Source: Lentibacillus populi (lineage in GTDB: Bacteria > Bacillota > Bacilli > Bacillales > Amphibacillaceae). From it: a stretch of DNA of 64,000 nucleotides. This document shows positions 17,484 to 26,408 of the stretch, one piece after another. How positions within the stretch are numbered: the stretch's first letter is position 1; every line of letters begins with the position of its first letter. The stretch lies in assembly GCA_014642895.1 (NCBI GenBank), contig BMJD01000021.1, forward strand, positions 1 through 64,000. The letters run 5' to 3'. Under the pieces are notes generated by a model, which was not told the origin of the DNA, ran no database searches, and saw only the letters and a program-made list of their open reading frames with translations. The position numbers and the translations under genes were made by a program.

Positions 17484-18617
17484 TTAGTAATGAATACCTT
17501 TACTTTTTAAATGAAAATTAATGAAAACATCAGTTAAGCTTTCCTCAGTAAGCTGATAATTACGTACCTTTTCCGAATCCATTCCATGGCGATAGAGTTT
17601 ATTTTTCAAATTATAAACATCAACATTTTTTTCTATCCCTTTTTGATATGTTGTTACAATTTCTTTTTTAATTTGCTTTTTTACAATCCGTTCAATTTCT
17701 TTTTCTGGCAGCTCCTTCATTAAATCAGTAACAAATCCCTTAAGTTTTACTTCAATTGTAAATTTCGTTTCCTTACCAGAACCTGATAACTTTATATGCG
17801 CTTTAGGTTTTTGTATTTCTACCATGCCGATCGTTTCTCCATGATAACGAATGGAAACCGGAGTATTGCTTGTTTTTGGCTCGATCCATCTCAGACCGAC
17901 AATCTCATCAAACGACATCCACTGCTTATATTTTCCTTCTGATATTGGAAATACACCATTTACTTTCACTGTTTCTTTGTACATTTTATCTTTTTCTTCC
18001 TTTTTCACCCAATCACCTGTAGTGAATGAGAGTGAGGGCAATAGGGCAGTACCACCTGGATCTTTATAAGTAGAAACGAAACTGTACATACGGATTGGCT
18101 CAATGTAAGAAAAAACTTTATAAGTATCATTCGGTTTATATAAAATTGTATACAAGGGAGGAAGTTGAAAAAAACCTGAAGTACCAAGTATTTTCTCTAT
18201 CGGCTCTTTTGTTCCAAACATCCATGGCGTATAGCGAAATTCGCCATTTCTCTGTATTGATTGCTGTACCTTTTGAATTCCGTTTTCTAATACAGATTTT
18301 GAAAAAATAATTGCACCAATGTGCCCCCAATTAATTGGCTGTTGTGAGGTTCTATACAAATTATTTACTGCCTCTGCTATGGTTTCGCCAGAGCCTTTTC
18401 CTAAAAATAATGGAGCACTTTCTCCCTGCTTTTCACCTTCATGTTTCGCCACGTTAACAAAATCGAGTATTTGAACATAAAGCTTATACTGTCCGTCGAC
18501 ATAATCTATTCCGATTGTTGAAGCATAGTTGACCTCTCCTATCTCTTTTTCATCCCAGCAACCAGATGTAATGGCTAAAATCAATATACAGATCCAAATA
18601 TATTTACATAACTTCAA
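17484..18617 (-). CDS. Spore germinant receptor subunit C (Ger(x)C lipoprotein)
   Basis: 377 residues. The lipoprotein signal ends in ITSGC, giving WDEKEIGEVNYASTIGIDY as the mature start, the usual Ger(x)C opening. The rest fits the three-domain GerC fold, with EVKLKGFVTDL and a final helix-rich part. It sits on the outer face of the spore inner membrane as part of a GerA-type receptor. It is the last gene of the trio, overlapping the A subunit by 4 bp. Which germinant is sensed cannot be told. Confidence 0.88.
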   Translation of the reverse strand: MKLCKYIWICILILAITSGCWDEKEIGEVNYASTIGIDYVDGQYKLYVQILDFVNVAKHEGEKQGESAPLFLGKGSGETIAEAVNNLYRTSQQPINWGHIGAIIFSKSVLENGIQKVQQSIQRNGEFRYTPWMFGTKEPIEKILGTSGFFQLPPLYTILYKPNDTYKVFSYIEPIRMYSFVSTYKDPGGTALLPSLSFTTGDWVKKEEKDKMYKETVKVNGVFPISEGKYKQWMSFDEIVGLRWIEPKTSNTPVSIRYHGETIGMVEIQKPKAHIKLSGSGKETKFTIEVKLKGFVTDLMKELPEKEIERIVKKQIKKEIVTTYQKGIEKNVDVYNLKNKLYRHGMDSEKVRNYQLTEESLTDVFINFHLKSKGIHY

Positions 18618-20071
18618 TTATTGTCTCCCCTGTCCTTATCCCTTGTTTTAAGCATTTTTGCACGTTTATTTTCCTTTGTTACCGGCAGCTTGAACAGTGA
18701 TTTTAATACGTCCTGTTTAACAAACGGAGATATCGGGCTCAAATATGGGATACCAAACGACTCCAACTTAGCAAGATAGGCAACAATAAAAAATAGACTG
18801 ATAAAAAAGCCAAACATACCTAATACAGATGCACACAAAATTGAAAAAATCCTTAGAATGGTTACTGTTCCAAATAATGATTGATTACCAAGTGTAAAAG
18901 TTGCGACCGCAGTGATAGAAGAAATAACAAGCATCGTTGGAGATGTCATACCGGCTCGAATTGCTGCATCTCCTACAATTAGCCCGCCAACTACTGCAAT
19001 GGTTTGCCCGACAGCCTTCGGCAAACGAACTCCTGCTTCTCGAAAAAGCTCAAACAGACCTAGCATTAATAAAATTTCAATTGTTGTATTGAATGGAATT
19101 CCTAATCGAGAGGCACCTATAGTTGCCAGCAAGGGAAATGGAATTTGGTCCACGTTATAAGCAGATAAAGCTATCCAAAATGCTGGTAAAAAAATGGCTA
19201 GTATTAGACCGGTAATCCGGAGGAATAGTTCAAGGGTTACATAATAATACGATATATGAGCATCTTCAGAGGAATTTAAAAGCAAACCCAAATTTGCCGG
19301 ACCAATAATTACGTTTGGGTTATTATCAATAAAAATGGCAAAACGTCCACGCATTAAACAACTCACAACTCCATCCGGACGTGAAATGGATTCCATTAAA
19401 GGAAATAAGGAATATTTGGAGTCCCCAAGCAGTTCAATTAACTGATTATCACTGTTAAGGATGTCTATATCCACATTGTTTAACCGTTTTGTCACTTCGT
19501 TAATCTTTTCATCATTCTGTATATCTGTCAGATAAACAAGATTAACTTTTGTATTACTTCTCTTGCCAATGGTGAATGATTTTGTCACTAAAGAATTTGT
19601 CTTTAGTCGTTTACGCACTAGTCCGATATTAGAATTAATATCTTCGATGAATCCATCCCTTGGTCCTTTTAGTGAAACTTCAGTTATAGATTCCTCGGGA
19701 GTTCTTTTTGGCGGATTGGCTGTATTAAAAAAATAAATCGTCTTACCTATTGCAATAGCTGTGAAACCGTCGAACACTTTTTTTCGAATTTGCTCGCTGA
19801 CCGCAGAGTCTTTTTTGTTCCACTGAACAGATTCCGCTTCGTTCTTTCTTTCTATTGCTCTCCGTCCATGTAAAAAATAAATTCGCTGCAAATCCGGCAA
19901 AATACTCTTTGTTAAGAGATCTGTATCGGCCAAAGCCTCGCAATAAACAATAATAATTTGTTCGGAATCAGTATCATTGACTAAACGGTGTTCTTTAACA
20001 TTAATGTCTAATGAATACTGAAAAAGTTCCAGGAAATAATCGATTTGTTCCGACTCTCTTTTACTTTTCAC
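18614..20071 (-). CDS. Spore germinant receptor subunit A (GerA family)
   Basis: 485 residues. A soluble N-terminal part (about 1-290) contains KGPRDGFIEDINSNIGLVRKRLKT and a PDGVVSCLMRGRFAIFIDNNP stretch typical of GerA proteins; about five membrane helices fill 290-450, with RLPKAVGQTIAVVGGLIVGDAAI. GerA proteins are thought to form the oligomeric channel of the receptor. It overlaps the B-type gene by 11 bp upstream and the C-type gene by 4 bp downstream, so the three are co-translated. Confidence 0.9.
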   Translation of the reverse strand: MKSKRESEQIDYFLELFQYSLDINVKEHRLVNDTDSEQIIIVYCEALADTDLLTKSILPDLQRIYFLHGRRAIERKNEAESVQWNKKDSAVSEQIRKKVFDGFTAIAIGKTIYFFNTANPPKRTPEESITEVSLKGPRDGFIEDINSNIGLVRKRLKTNSLVTKSFTIGKRSNTKVNLVYLTDIQNDEKINEVTKRLNNVDIDILNSDNQLIELLGDSKYSLFPLMESISRPDGVVSCLMRGRFAIFIDNNPNVIIGPANLGLLLNSSEDAHISYYYVTLELFLRITGLILAIFLPAFWIALSAYNVDQIPFPLLATIGASRLGIPFNTTIEILLMLGLFELFREAGVRLPKAVGQTIAVVGGLIVGDAAIRAGMTSPTMLVISSITAVATFTLGNQSLFGTVTILRIFSILCASVLGMFGFFISLFFIVAYLAKLESFGIPYLSPISPFVKQDVLKSLFKLPVTKENKRAKMLKTRDKDRGDNN

Positions 20072-21152
20072 TTAAGTTCCTCCTGTCCTTTGATTTCCAA
20101 ACCAAGAACGCAATTAAGAGCGTCACAATAACCGCAAAAAGGCTGCTTCCATAGTAAAAGTAATCCCGTAAAAACAAAATGAAATGTTCATCTGAAATGG
20201 GTACATAAAGAAAAATCAAATAAAGAACACAAACACAACTTTGAATAAAAAGACGGCCCTTTTTTGTCTTTATATTAAATGCACTAGTAATTAAATACAG
20301 GATCAGTGCCAAACGTATAAAGGCACCGGATAACCATTGATAGATCGATAAAAAATCCAAATGGTTAAAATATGTACCAATACTAAGAATCCTCCATTGA
20401 AAAAAAGCGGGATATTTTAATGCTGCTACTTCTTCTGCTCCAAAAACCGCAATGCTTCCTAACAACGGCCCGATTGTTAAAATACTTAGAAAAAAGGTTA
20501 GTAATAATAAATGGGAAAGGTTAATTTTTCTTATGATATGCTGTTGAAGAAACAGCAGTAAAAAGACCTCAATATTGGAACCAAAAACTAAAACAACACC
20601 ATTTATTACATTAATCCAGCTATTCTCTACTAATATTGGTGTAATAAGAGAATAATCTTTATCGGGAATTGTCCCTATCGTTACAAATAAACCAAACACA
20701 ATCACAAATGGGAGGAGAACCCCTGCACAAATTGCGATCACATTAATTTTTCCGATTGAAATATATAGTGAAGCTGCCAGTATCGAGAAACCAATTATGA
20801 ACATAGGAGTATTCGGCAAGTATGTCTCATTTGTCCAACTAATTGTTTCTTTGAACGTAATCCATCCTGTAATAAGAAGAAATATAATAAGACAAATAGC
20901 CAATAATCTGCTTAATACAGGGCGATATGCAATTTCAAGCCACTCAAATACAGATCGTTCTTTAAAATGCCTGCTTACAAATACAAGTAAAAACATAAAC
21001 AGTGCGCTAATCAAGTAACCCACTATCACACTAATCCATGCATCTCGCCCGGCAACATCAATAAGTAAAGGGATAATAAGTACGTGATTACTTAAACCAG
21101 TGCTTAATAAGAAAATAAAAAAAAACTGCGGTATGTTAATTTTGCCACCCAT
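20061..21152 (-). CDS. Spore germinant receptor subunit B (GerB-type permease)
   Basis: 363 residues, ten hydrophobic segments, an APC-superfamily-like membrane protein that binds the germinant in the spore inner membrane. The N-terminal INIPQFFFIFLLSTG and ALKYPAFFQWRILSIG are typical of endospore germination permeases. GGGGGA precedes the ATG. It is first in the operon, so the order is B-A-C rather than the common A-B-C. A sigma-G-like promoter is visible upstream. Confidence 0.88.
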   Translation of the reverse strand: MGGKINIPQFFFIFLLSTGLSNHVLIIPLLIDVAGRDAWISVIVGYLISALFMFLLVFVSRHFKERSVFEWLEIAYRPVLSRLLAICLIIFLLITGWITFKETISWTNETYLPNTPMFIIGFSILAASLYISIGKINVIAICAGVLLPFVIVFGLFVTIGTIPDKDYSLITPILVENSWINVINGVVLVFGSNIEVFLLLFLQQHIIRKINLSHLLLLTFFLSILTIGPLLGSIAVFGAEEVAALKYPAFFQWRILSIGTYFNHLDFLSIYQWLSGAFIRLALILYLITSAFNIKTKKGRLFIQSCVCVLYLIFLYVPISDEHFILFLRDYFYYGSSLFAVIVTLLIAFLVWKSKDRRNLSEK

Positions 21153-21181
21153 GTTTTTCCCCCGTTTGTTTCAGTAATATT

Positions 21182-21211
21182 TAGCATGTGATAGTTGCAG
21201 TTTTACTATGT
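21182..21211 (-). promoter_or_regulatory. Candidate sigma-G promoter of the germination operon
   Basis: On the minus strand CATGCTA (21182-21188) fits the sigma-G -10 consensus CATNNTA; 18 nt upstream lies ACATA, a fair -35 match. Germinant receptor operons are normally forespore-expressed, which supports the reading. Confidence 0.4.
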
Positions 21212-21633
21212 ACCTAAATAAGGATTTTGTTACTAAGAAGGTTTGGACAGTGAATATATACAATCTATCGAAAATCACCGAAAAAAGGGAAAGGAAATAA
21301 TGCAATACAGTTTAGAGAATAGATGGAATTATCAATTAACATGCAATACAAGCATCGCGGTATAAATTGAAGTGAAAAGATTGTATCCGTGGGGAGATGA
21401 ATAATTGGAAGTGAAGCAGACTTCCTAAAATGGAATTATCCTATTTTCTGTAAAATTATATCTCACTTTCGTTATGGTTTCCTCAGGTAAACAAAATAAT
21501 TAAAACAATCGATATTTTGGGAAGTATTATTATAACTATGCAAAATGAAATGGATTAAAAGTATCTCAAGAGGGAACTAAGATTTTTAATTTGTTACATT
21601 CTGTTCTTTCCTTTACAGGTTACATTCAATTTT
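21212..21633. other. AT-rich intergenic stretch, nothing recognised
   Basis: About 420 bp between the germination promoter and the ddl terminator. No reading frame, tandem repeat or structured RNA stands out on either strand. Confidence 0.5.
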
Positions 21634-21665
21634 AAAGGAAGCAAACAATAGCAGTCTGCTTCCTT
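21634..21665 (-). terminator. ddl terminator
   Basis: On the minus strand GGAAGCA, a 13-base loop, TGCTTCC, then TTTAAAA; 70 bp after the ddl stop codon. Confidence 0.65.
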
Positions 21666-21736
21666 CTCTATGAAACTTCACCTCAACCGTTTCCCTTGTA
21701 ATTACTTGCTTAGGAGTATACCCTGCAACCAGAGAT

Positions 21737-22843
21737 CTATTCCTCACCCCAAACAGCGCTTTTCAGCATTCTATCATTTTCATGACGCTCTATTGCCAAT
21801 TCAATTAACCTATCAATCAATTCTGGATAAGAAATACCGCTCACTTCCCACAGCTTTGGATACATACTGATTCTGGTGAAGCCTGGTAATGTGTTCACTT
21901 CATTGACGTAAATGTCACCCGTCTCTGTTAAGAAAAAGTCAACACGGGCAAGACCTTCACATTGAAGTGCTGTAAATGCATTTACCGCAACTTGTTGTAC
22001 ATTTTTCACCAATTCCCCGGGCAACTCAGCCGGTATCGCCAATTCTGCTCCTTTTTCATCAATATACTTCGATTCATAGGAGTAAAATTCTGTATTTGGC
22101 AGAATTTCACCTGGTAAAGATGCGATAGGCTCGTCATTGCCAAGCACCGAGCATTCAATTTCACGGCCGACAACACTTTCTTCAATGATTACTTTATGAT
22201 CATACTGAAATGCAGCTGCAATTCCCACTTCAAACTCCTCTTTAGTGGAAACCTTGCTGACCCCAACTGACGACCCCTGATTTGCTGGTTTAATAAACAT
22301 TGGTGTTCCTAAATGCGCAACAATATCTTCGTAAACAATTCGGTCTTTTTTGGCCCTTGTGAAGGCAAATCCTTTGGCAACGTTTATACCTGCCGCTTCC
22401 AAAAGACGTTTGGCAATTTCCTTATCCATGCAGATCGAGGAGCTCAGGACGCTTGGTCCGACAAACGGGAGATTTGCGATACGCAGCATTCCCTGCAAAC
22501 TTCCATCTTCGCCAAGTGTCCCGTGAACAATCGGAAATACCACATCAAGCTGTTCGAGATTTTGAGCACTTGCCTTATTAATTAACTGGTGGTCATTTTC
22601 GCCAGGAACAATTGCCACATTTTCATTTGATTTATTCAATTGAATTAGTTTCGGATTTTCCGCATTTAATAAATAGGAGGATTGATCATTTAAATGCCAT
22701 TTCCCCTGTTTATCGATGCCAATTAACATAACATCATATTTATCTTTATCAATTGCTTCTACAATGTTTTTTGCCGACTGGAGGGATACTTCATGCTCCG
22801 CGGATTTTCCGCCAAAAATAATTCCCACTTTTTTCTTTGTCAT
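21737..22843 (-). CDS. ddl: D-alanine--D-alanine ligase
   Basis: 368 residues of the ATP-grasp type. It joins two D-alanines for the peptidoglycan precursor. Visible: GIIFGGKSAEHEVSLQSAKN at the N-terminus, VVFPIVHGTLGEDGSLQG, the ATP-site lysine region MFIKPANQGSSVGVSKV, and RVDFFLTETGDIYVNEVNTLPGFT with the metal-binding Glu and Asn. An extra segment after residue 45 is usual for Bacillus Ddl. Monocistronic. The D-Ala versus D-Lac preference was not determined. Confidence 0.95.
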   Translation of the reverse strand: MTKKKVGIIFGGKSAEHEVSLQSAKNIVEAIDKDKYDVMLIGIDKQGKWHLNDQSSYLLNAENPKLIQLNKSNENVAIVPGENDHQLINKASAQNLEQLDVVFPIVHGTLGEDGSLQGMLRIANLPFVGPSVLSSSICMDKEIAKRLLEAAGINVAKGFAFTRAKKDRIVYEDIVAHLGTPMFIKPANQGSSVGVSKVSTKEEFEVGIAAAFQYDHKVIIEESVVGREIECSVLGNDEPIASLPGEILPNTEFYSYESKYIDEKGAELAIPAELPGELVKNVQQVAVNAFTALQCEGLARVDFFLTETGDIYVNEVNTLPGFTRISMYPKLWEVSGISYPELIDRLIELAIERHENDRMLKSAVWGEE

Positions 22844-22941
22844 TAAATGAACTCCCTTTTTTATAAAAAATTCTTATGTATTTAAAATAGCATAAAATAG
22901 CTTGTTTGCGACAGTAGAAGCTTGAAATTAGAAAAATGAAT

Positions 22942-22975
22942 AAAGCGCACTGCCTGTAATAGGCAGTGCACTTTA
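22942..22975 (-). terminator. Terminator downstream of the 125-residue hypothetical gene
   Basis: A 13-bp stem, AAGTGCACTGCCT with AGGCAGTGCGCTT (one G-T type mismatch), and T-rich flanks on both strands. Confidence 0.8.
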
Positions 22976-23013
22976 TTTTGGTAAGGGCAAGTTACATTCA
23001 TGAAATACAACTT

Positions 23014-23391
23014 TTAAATCCTTTCAATTCCGTTCAAATCATAATAAACATTCCTTGCCCTGAAAGGTGATGGGTTTGTATACTGTAATTTAAATTTCTC
23101 AAAGTCACTTATTCGTTTGGGGAAATAATAGGGTTTATCAAACTTTAGTTTCTCGTTTCTAAGCCACCTTGGAACGTCTATTCCATGAATTTGTAAATAA
23201 TAATCTATTAAGGCTGATACCTTTGTTAAGTATTTTAATTCTGCATCATTACATGCACTTATATCCACTGGTGTACACAAACTTTTAATAAATGCCTTGT
23301 CTTTTGAGTTTAAAAGTTCCAGCAGCTGGTTTAAACCCGTATCTTCATCTGGATATGCAAACAAGGATTGCAAATAGTTATTTCCAATCAT
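23014..23391 (-). CDS. Hypothetical protein, 125 residues
   Basis: No family recognised with certainty. The N-terminal half is helical and acidic (LNQLLELLNSKDKAFIKSL); the C-terminal half is basic and aromatic, with VPRWLRNEKLKFDKPYYFPKR and an ending PFRARNVYYDLNGIERI. That ending resembles a tail (PFRxRNIF..N.L.R) I recall from small uncharacterised proteins near toxin-antitoxin genes, but this is memory only. It has its own terminator and is divergent from the trp leader. AT content is higher than in neighbours. Confidence 0.6.
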   Translation of the reverse strand: MIGNNYLQSLFAYPDEDTGLNQLLELLNSKDKAFIKSLCTPVDISACNDAELKYLTKVSALIDYYLQIHGIDVPRWLRNEKLKFDKPYYFPKRISDFEKFKLQYTNPSPFRARNVYYDLNGIERI

Positions 23392-23669
23392 AACCTAAGT
23401 CCTCTCCTATTTTATAAACGCCATTTGTCTTTCCCAATGAGTGTTAATGATATATAGTTTATCTTTATCCATTAATCCAATATTATTGGGATTCGCCATC
23501 CCTCTTATTTCAGAATTCCTGCACATAATAATTATATCATTTTTGAACCGAAGTTATAATCATTCTCATATATAAAAACACTGAACCGAAATGGACGTAA
23601 AGCCACGGTTAGATATTTGCTAAAGAACATTTAGGAAAACTTCCTGCATAAAATTTTCTTTTTTACCCC

Positions 23670-23698
23670 TTGACATTTAAAATCAATTCCCCTATCAT
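23670..23698 (+). promoter_or_regulatory. trp operon promoter
   Basis: TTGACA (23670-23675), 17 nt, TATCAT (23693-23698). Transcription would begin near 23705, just ahead of the first T-box stem I. Confidence 0.75.
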
Positions 23699-23720
23699 TA
23701 ATCTCAATAATTAAATTTTA

Positions 23721-24032
23721 CGAACAGTGATGACGAAGAATAGTACTCTTTCTGGATACTTTTAGAGAGCTGGTGGTTGGTGGAAACCAGTAGTATTGGT
23801 TAGACGAATGGGCTTCTGAACTCCCAAACCGAACCATATTGCAGTAGGCTTTGGCGAACGTCTCATCGTTACAAGAGACAAATATTAAGTCTTGATATGT
23901 GTTCAAAAGGAGGATTTACCGGACTTTTTGAACATCCCCTTACTTGATATTGCCAAAGTGAGCTGTTTGTCAGCTAATAAAGGTGGTACCACGGGTTCCT
24001 CGTCCTTTTGGGATGGAGGAACCCTTTTTGCG
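23721..24032 (+). ncRNA. T-box riboswitch 1 (Trp)
   Basis: The leader has a stem I with GAGAGCTGG and the AGTA-type bulge, and GAA-TGG at 23806-23811 in the specifier position, so the codon read is TGG (Trp, 23809-23811). The T-box motif AAAGGTGGTACCACG starts at 23979, followed by a terminator with GGGTTCCTC and GAGGAACCC arms and TTTTT (to 24030). Uncharged tRNA-Trp would favour the antiterminator. A palindrome is inserted between stem I and the T-box. Confidence 0.88.
23901..23935. repeat. TGTTCAAAAG palindrome inside T-box 1
   Basis: TGTTCAAAAG, 14 nt, CTTTTTGAACA. The outer bases match the ends of the MITE-like element at 4764-4923. The octamer CTTGATAT occurs on both sides (23892-23899 and 23943-23950), like a target duplication. 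Confidence 0.55.
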
Positions 24033-24049
24033 TTCTTAAAAATTTCATA

Positions 24050-24397
24050 CGGAAAAATCGCTGAGTAAGAAGAGTAAGCTTTACCTGAAGCGTTACAGAG
24101 AGCCGGTGTCGGTGTAATTCCGGTACGTTGATAAAGCTGAATGGCCTTACGAGAGGTTTCTTGAACTTAAAGTAGGGAAACACGGAGCTCCGCCGTTAAA
24201 CGGATAGGATATAGGTTAGCAGAGGTCGGATGTTAGAGTCCGGAAGTCGGAACTTTTCCATCAGACTAATCTAAATGCTTGATCCCGTATCCGAAAGAGA
24301 TGAAAGCTGTATATCAGTCAGTTTTCAACAGAGGTGGCACCGCGGTCGCAATCGTCCTCTATAAGCACATTAACATGTGCTTATAGAGGATTTTTTA
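24050..24397 (+). ncRNA. T-box riboswitch 2 (Trp)
   Basis: A second complete leader: GAGAGCCGGTG in stem I, GAA-TGG at 24139-24144 (specifier TGG, 24142-24144), T-box GAGGTGGCACCGCGG from 24331, and a terminator with TCCTCTATAAGCACAT and ATGTGCTTATAGAGGA arms and six T (24355-24396). Two Trp T-boxes in series require two charging checks before trpE, giving a steeper response. Confidence 0.92.
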
Positions 24398-24427
24398 TTT
24401 CAACTGAAACGAAAGGGGTTTTAACAA

Positions 24428-25825
24428 GTGACAACACTCCCATATAAAGTAATCAAGCAAAATGCTGATACACTAACACCGATAACGATCTTTAGCCGAT
24501 TAACCGGAAAGAAAAAATTCCTGCTGGAAAGTTCATTTCAGCATGAAAAGAAAGGAAAATTCTCATTTATTGGGGCAAATCCATATCAGGAAATTATTGG
24601 CGAAGAAAGTACTACAAAAGTTCTGCACCATGATGGCAGCGAACACAAAGAATTTTCAGAGGAGCCACTACAGTACGTCCAAAACCATTTACCAAAAATA
24701 GAAACAAATCTCCCCTTCCCCTTCTACGGCGGGGCAATTGGGTATATCGGCTATGATGCGATTCGCCAATTCGAGGATATTGGTGTGGCCTTACCGGATG
24801 AACGGAACATGCCTGACGTCCATCTGATGCTGTATCAAGATGTCATTGTATTTGAGCATAGAACCGAAACCGTCTATCTTATTGCTATGAATCTTGACAG
24901 ACAACCGGAAAAAATACTTGATGAGCGTCTGGAACATTTACAGTATTTACTAAACAATAATCCGGAATCGCTCACTACCGAAGATATTGTGCCTGTTCAT
25001 TTTGAACCGGAAATCACGGAAGAAGCGTTTAAGGAAAAGGTTAAAACTGCCAAGGAGCGGATTCAACAAGGCGACATTTTTCAGGCCGTATTATCCCAAC
25101 GGATGAAAGCAAAATTTGCTGGCAATCCCTTTACCTTTTACCGGAAGCTCAGGAAGGCAAATGCATCTCCTTATATGTTTTATATCGATTTTGATGAATA
25201 TCTCGTATTAGGTGCATCACCAGAAAGTTTAATTCAAACGTCCGGTAATAAAATTATTACCAATCCAATCGCAGGAACGCGAGCCCGCGGACAGACAGAG
25301 GCAGAAGAAGCCATGCTGGAAAAAGAACTTCTTGCAGATGAAAAAGAACTTGCAGAACATCGGATGCTGGTCGATTTAAGCAGAAATGATCTTGGCCGCG
25401 TTTGTGAGGTGGGCAGCATTTCGATTCCAACCTATATGAAAATAGAAAAATACCAGCATGTGATGCACATTGTCTCCGAAGTTCATGGAAAGCTGAAAGC
25501 AGGAATGTCAAGTTTGGAAGCACTAAGCGCCTGCCTGCCAGCGGGTACCGTGTCTGGGGCACCAAAAATTCGCGCAATGCAAATCATTAATCAGTTGGAG
25601 GCAACGAAACGCGGCGTGTATGCAGGTGGGGTCGGCTATATTAATTTCAATCATGATCTAAACATCGCACTTGCCATTCGTTCCCTTGTCATTAAAGAGA
25701 AAATCGCCTATCTGCAAGTTGGTGCCGGAATTGTGCATGACTCGGATCCGGAAAAGGAATTTCAGGAAACATTACACAAAGCAAAATCTTTAATGGAGGT
25801 GGCCCAATATGATCTTACTCATTGA
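24428..25825 (+). CDS. trpE: Anthranilate synthase component I
   Basis: 465 residues. With TrpG it converts chorismate and glutamine to anthranilate, the first committed step to tryptophan. The tryptophan feedback site is seen as FLLESS (about 34-39), and the catalytic core as GDIFQAVLSQRM, PIAGTRARG, ELLADEKELAEHRMLVDLSRND and LPAGTVSGAPKIRAMQII. It starts with GTG at 24428 after GAAAGGGG. It overlaps trpG by 17 bp. Controlled by the tandem T-boxes upstream. Confidence 0.96.
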   Translation: MTTLPYKVIKQNADTLTPITIFSRLTGKKKFLLESSFQHEKKGKFSFIGANPYQEIIGEESTTKVLHHDGSEHKEFSEEPLQYVQNHLPKIETNLPFPFYGGAIGYIGYDAIRQFEDIGVALPDERNMPDVHLMLYQDVIVFEHRTETVYLIAMNLDRQPEKILDERLEHLQYLLNNNPESLTTEDIVPVHFEPEITEEAFKEKVKTAKERIQQGDIFQAVLSQRMKAKFAGNPFTFYRKLRKANASPYMFYIDFDEYLVLGASPESLIQTSGNKIITNPIAGTRARGQTEAEEAMLEKELLADEKELAEHRMLVDLSRNDLGRVCEVGSISIPTYMKIEKYQHVMHIVSEVHGKLKAGMSSLEALSACLPAGTVSGAPKIRAMQIINQLEATKRGVYAGGVGYINFNHDLNIALAIRSLVIKEKIAYLQVGAGIVHDSDPEKEFQETLHKAKSLMEVAQYDLTH

Positions 25826-26408
25826 TAATTATGATTCATTCACCTATAACCTTTATCAATATTTTTCCGAGGAAAACGAACAGGTAACAGTTGCTCGTAA
25901 CGATGAAATCAGTTTGTCCGAAATCGATGTCCTGAATCCGGAAGCAATCGTTATTTCCCCTGGCCCTGGGTTACCAGATCAGGCTGGCATTTGTATCGAA
26001 ATGGTCAATGCCTTTTATAAACGAATACCCATTTTAGGTGTTTGTTTAGGTCATCAGGTTATTGCCGCTGCACTCGGGGCAACCATTAAGCAGGCGAAAA
26101 TAATCAAACATGGGAAAACGTCCCGGATTACCCATAACGGTTCAGGTGTGTTCAGTTACATGTCACAGCCGCTCGAAGTGATGCGTTACCATTCACAAAT
26201 CGTTGATCCAAAGTCAATCCCTGCGGAGCTTGCAATCACTGCGACATCATTGGACGACAATGAAATCATGGCAATCAAACATCGGCGGTACCCGGTGTAT
26301 GGGGTACAATTTCATCCCGAATCAATCGGAACTAACACAGGCAAGAAAATGGTACGAAATTTTTTAGCAGAGATCAGAGAGGAGACTAGGTATGAGAAAT
26401 TATCTTGA
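25809..26408 (+). CDS. trpG: Anthranilate/aminodeoxychorismate synthase glutaminase subunit
   Basis: 199-residue class I glutamine amidotransferase. The catalytic triad is visible: Cys in GVCLGHQ (about 79) and His/Glu in VQFHPES (about 168-170), and the oxyanion loop SPGPGLP. It supplies ammonia to TrpE. Unlike Bacillus subtilis, where the shared PabA lies in the folate operon, this gene sits inside the trp operon; it may still serve PabB as well. GGAGGTGG precedes the ATG. It overlaps trpD by 17 bp. Confidence 0.93.
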   Translation: MILLIDNYDSFTYNLYQYFSEENEQVTVARNDEISLSEIDVLNPEAIVISPGPGLPDQAGICIEMVNAFYKRIPILGVCLGHQVIAAALGATIKQAKIIKHGKTSRITHNGSGVFSYMSQPLEVMRYHSQIVDPKSIPAELAITATSLDDNEIMAIKHRRYPVYGVQFHPESIGTNTGKKMVRNFLAEIREETRYEKLS

